Shown: positions 62,151 through 64,000 of the stretch, one piece after another
Numbering within the stretch: position 1 is the first letter of the stretch
How the letters are laid out: each line of letters begins with the position of its first letter
Assembly: GCA_963674475.2 (NCBI GenBank)
Contig: CAXXFQ010000019.1
Coordinates: 310,001 to 374,000 of the forward strand
Reading direction: 5' to 3'
DNA length: 64,000 nt
DNA from: CAXXFQ01 sp963674475
GTDB lineage: Bacteria; Planctomycetota; Planctomycetia; Pirellulales; Thermoguttaceae
Notes under the pieces: model-generated
What the model was told of the DNA's origin: nothing
The model's database searches: none
The model's input: only the letters and a program-made list of their open reading frames with translations
Made by a program: the position numbers and the translations under genes

Positions 62151-63455
62151 ATGGAAGCAACCAAAGTCGCGTTAATCGGATTCGGAACGATCGGATCGGG
62201 GGTCGCTCGGATCCTTCTGGAGAAAAAAGAACAGTTGGCTCGTCACGCCGGTCGCCCGGTGGAATTGGTCCGGGTGGTCGACAAGGATTTGACGCGTCAG
62301 CGGAACGTGACGTTGCCCGAGGGGATGCTGACCGACGATCTACGGGCGGTGATCGACGATCCTGAAATCGAAGCGGTGGTCCAGCTGATCGGCGGCACGG
62401 GAATTTCTCGCGAGGTGATGCACCAACTGCTGGACGCCGGGAAGTCGGTCGTGACGGCCAACAAGGCCTTATTGGCCGAGTACGGTCCCGAGCTGTTCGC
62501 CAAAGCCCGCAAGCAAAACCGGTCGATCGCCTTTGAAGCGGCCGTGGCGGGTGGGATTCCGATTATCGCGTCGATCGGCCAGTCGTTGACGGCCAACCGG
62601 ATCGAATCAATCCACGGGATCTTGAACGGGACGAGCAACTTTATCTTGACCCGAATGGAAGAGACCGGTTTGGACTACTCGGCGTCGGTGGCCGAGGCCC
62701 AACGGTTGGGGTACGCTGAAGCCGATCCGACGATGGATGTCGACGGGACCGACGCGGCTCAAAAACTTTCTATCTTGGCCCAACTGGCCTTCGGCGCGAA
62801 AGTTGATTGGCGTGAGATTCCGCGGATCGGGATCGACACGGTCGAGGTGGCCGATCTGAAATTTGCCAACGAATTGGGCTACACTATCAAGCTGTTGGCC
62901 GTCGCCCAGCGGGTCCCCGAGGGGCTCGAGTTGCACGTCACCCCGACGTTGGTTCGCCAAGGAACGACAATGGCCGGTGTCAGTGGCGCGTTCAACGCGG
63001 TTCAGGTGGTTGGCGACGCGCTCGGTCCGGCGTTTTTCCATGGGCTAGGCGCGGGACAGGACCCGACCGCGTCGGCGGTGGTGGCCGATCTGGTCGACAC
63101 GGTATGCGGTCGCGCGAAATTGACTTTCGATCGTTTGGACCTCTGGTCGGATACCCGGGAAGCACCGATTTCACCGCGCGAACCGGACGAGATTCCGGGC
63201 CGTTACTATCTGCGGTTCCATGTCGAAGACCGCACCGGCGTGATGGCCGAGATTGCCGGGGTGTTTGGCAACCACAAGATTTCGATCGCGTCGCTGATTC
63301 AACACGAGAGCGGTTCGGAGACCAATGGCGGTGTGGTTCAGCTGGTTATGATGACCCACAAGACGACCGAAGGGACCATTCGACGCGCGCTGGTCGAGTT
63401 GGAAAAACTTTCGTACGTCCGATCGACACCGGTTCGGTTGCGGGTCGAAAATTAA
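62151..63455 (+). CDS. hom: Homoserine dehydrogenase with ACT domain
   Basis: 434 residues from ATG 62151; the frame is open for 19 more codons but the NAD-binding start VALIGFGTIGSGVARIL then follows normally from this ATG. VTANKALLAEYG, GILNGTSNFILTRME and the catalytic-region EADPTMDVDGTDAAQKLSIL are diagnostic. The C-terminal ACT domain (about residues 352-425; RYYLRFHVEDRTGVMAEIAG) gives threonine feedback control. It converts aspartate semialdehyde to homoserine. The ApgM-type gene follows 59 bp downstream. Confidence 0.96.
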   Translation: MEATKVALIGFGTIGSGVARILLEKKEQLARHAGRPVELVRVVDKDLTRQRNVTLPEGMLTDDLRAVIDDPEIEAVVQLIGGTGISREVMHQLLDAGKSVVTANKALLAEYGPELFAKARKQNRSIAFEAAVAGGIPIIASIGQSLTANRIESIHGILNGTSNFILTRMEETGLDYSASVAEAQRLGYAEADPTMDVDGTDAAQKLSILAQLAFGAKVDWREIPRIGIDTVEVADLKFANELGYTIKLLAVAQRVPEGLELHVTPTLVRQGTTMAGVSGAFNAVQVVGDALGPAFFHGLGAGQDPTASAVVADLVDTVCGRAKLTFDRLDLWSDTREAPISPREPDEIPGRYYLRFHVEDRTGVMAEIAGVFGNHKISIASLIQHESGSETNGGVVQLVMMTHKTTEGTIRRALVELEKLSYVRSTPVRLRVEN

Positions 63456-63514
63456 GGAAATTCGAGCCACGAGGGAAAAGGTTTTTTGTCGTGGTGTATG
63501 AGTAAGGATAGACT

Positions 63515-64000
63515 ATGAAATATGCCATCATCATCCCGGACGGTTGTGCCGACGAAGCGCAAGAGGCGCTTGACGGAAAGACCCCTTTGCAGGCGGCTCG
63601 AACTCCGGCGATGGACGCGATCGTGCAAGCCGGACGGGTCGGACTGGCTCGGCATGTGCCTGAGAATTTGCCGCCGGGTTCCGACGTGGCCAACTTGAGC
63701 CTGTTGGGCTACGATCCGTTGGAATATTACACCGGTCGGGCTCCGTTGGAAGCGGCTGCCGGCGGGATCGAGCTGGGCGAAGACGATTGGGCCGTGCGGT
63801 GCAATCTGGTCACGATCGAAGATCAGATGATGAAAAGTTTCACTGCCGGGCATGTTTCGTCCGACGAGGCGAAGGAACTCTTGGCGTCGTTGGCCGAGGC
63901 GTCGGACCGCGTCCGGTTCGAATACCATCCGGGGGTCGGCTATCGGAATTTATTGATCTGTCGGGCCGCCGAGGGAGCCGTTCCTTTTACGGCCGAAACG
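63515..64000 (+). CDS. Cofactor-independent phosphoglycerate mutase, archaeal (ApgM) type, or homoserine kinase analogue (partial)
   Basis: The frame starts at ATG 63515 and runs past the window end; 162 codons are visible. The start MKYAIIIPDGCADE with the metal-binding Asp and the GSDVANLSLLGYDP motif place it in the ApgM branch of the alkaline-phosphatase superfamily, and YYTGRAPLEAAAGGI follows as expected. Family members interconvert 2- and 3-phosphoglycerate. Close relatives next to hom have been proposed as non-orthologous homoserine kinases for threonine synthesis, and the 59-bp spacing to hom favours that here. The deciding C-terminal half is outside the window. Confidence 0.88.
   Translation, partial: MKYAIIIPDGCADEAQEALDGKTPLQAARTPAMDAIVQAGRVGLARHVPENLPPGSDVANLSLLGYDPLEYYTGRAPLEAAAGGIELGEDDWAVRCNLVTIEDQMMKSFTAGHVSSDEAKELLASLAEASDRVRFEYHPGVGYRNLLICRAAEGAVPFTAET

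Overview
The window looks like a chromosomal segment of a planctomycete (Planctomycetota; a Pirellulales-type genome is my best guess). This is inference from gene content: a long run of MoxR, DUF58, BatA-like, VWA and DUF4175-like genes; giant PQQ-propeller and TPR proteins; Tat-exported Gfo/Idh oxidoreductases; an HU-like protein with a Lys/Ala-rich N-terminus; a DUF3467 protein; and a tpiA-secG-yicC-gmk-rpoZ-coaC row. Bases are moderately GC-rich. TTG and GTG starts are common, several of them backed by clear Shine-Dalgarno sequences. There is no phage, CRISPR array, intact IS element or rRNA; one tRNA (Val) is present.

Layout. 1-942 (+): the 3' end of flhA and a CBM9-like lipoprotein. 945-23508 (-): twelve co-directional genes, several joined by 4-bp start/stop overlaps. 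Read 5' to 3' they encode a PQQ/TPR protein, a prenyltransferase/squalene-cyclase-like toroid, a MoxR ATPase, DUF58, BatA-like VWA, a second VWA membrane protein, a DUF4175-like membrane protein, a coiled-coil protein, a small secreted protein, an NPCBM protein, an active HtrA-like protease and a degenerate HtrA-like pseudoprotease. 24.4-33 kb: HU-like protein with a doubled hairpin terminator, M42 aminopeptidase, DUF3467, a 6S-like RNA candidate and a 1654-residue TPR protein. 33.5-38.2 kb (+): sulfate ABC transporter cysP-cysT-cysW-cysA and a DJ-1/PfpI protein. 38.3-41.1 kb (-): tandemly duplicated Gfo/Idh/MocA genes, each with its own promoter and terminator. 41.3-45 kb (+): a DUF58 and transglutaminase (TgpA-like) pair, then tRNA-Val. 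45.6-49 kb: acyl-CoA thioesterase (+), then hisI-hisG and citrate synthase (-). 49.5-54.8 kb: accessory stretch with an SH3b protein, a tandem hairpin-repeat array, an SDR lacking the catalytic Tyr, a glycine-zipper lipoprotein, a YkgJ cysteine-cluster protein, two related MITE-like elements and ThpR. 55.4-64 kb (+): a housekeeping row of GDPD, tpiA, secG, yicC, gmk, rpoZ, coaC, coaB, hom and an ApgM-type phosphomutase running off the end.

How it works together. The reverse-strand 22.5-kb run is the most coherent candidate for an under-described system. It combines a AAA+ MoxR ATPase with three VWA-fold proteins, envelope-anchored coiled-coil/DUF4175 proteins, and an active plus a dead serine protease. 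By analogy with MoxR/VWA systems it may assemble or quality-control envelope proteins.

Non-coding structure is notable. Diverged 3'-end stubs of two genes lie exactly 79 bp downstream of the real ends. The HU terminator is duplicated with a 76-bp offset. A tandem hairpin array shows compensatory base changes. There are two MITE-like families with two copies each.
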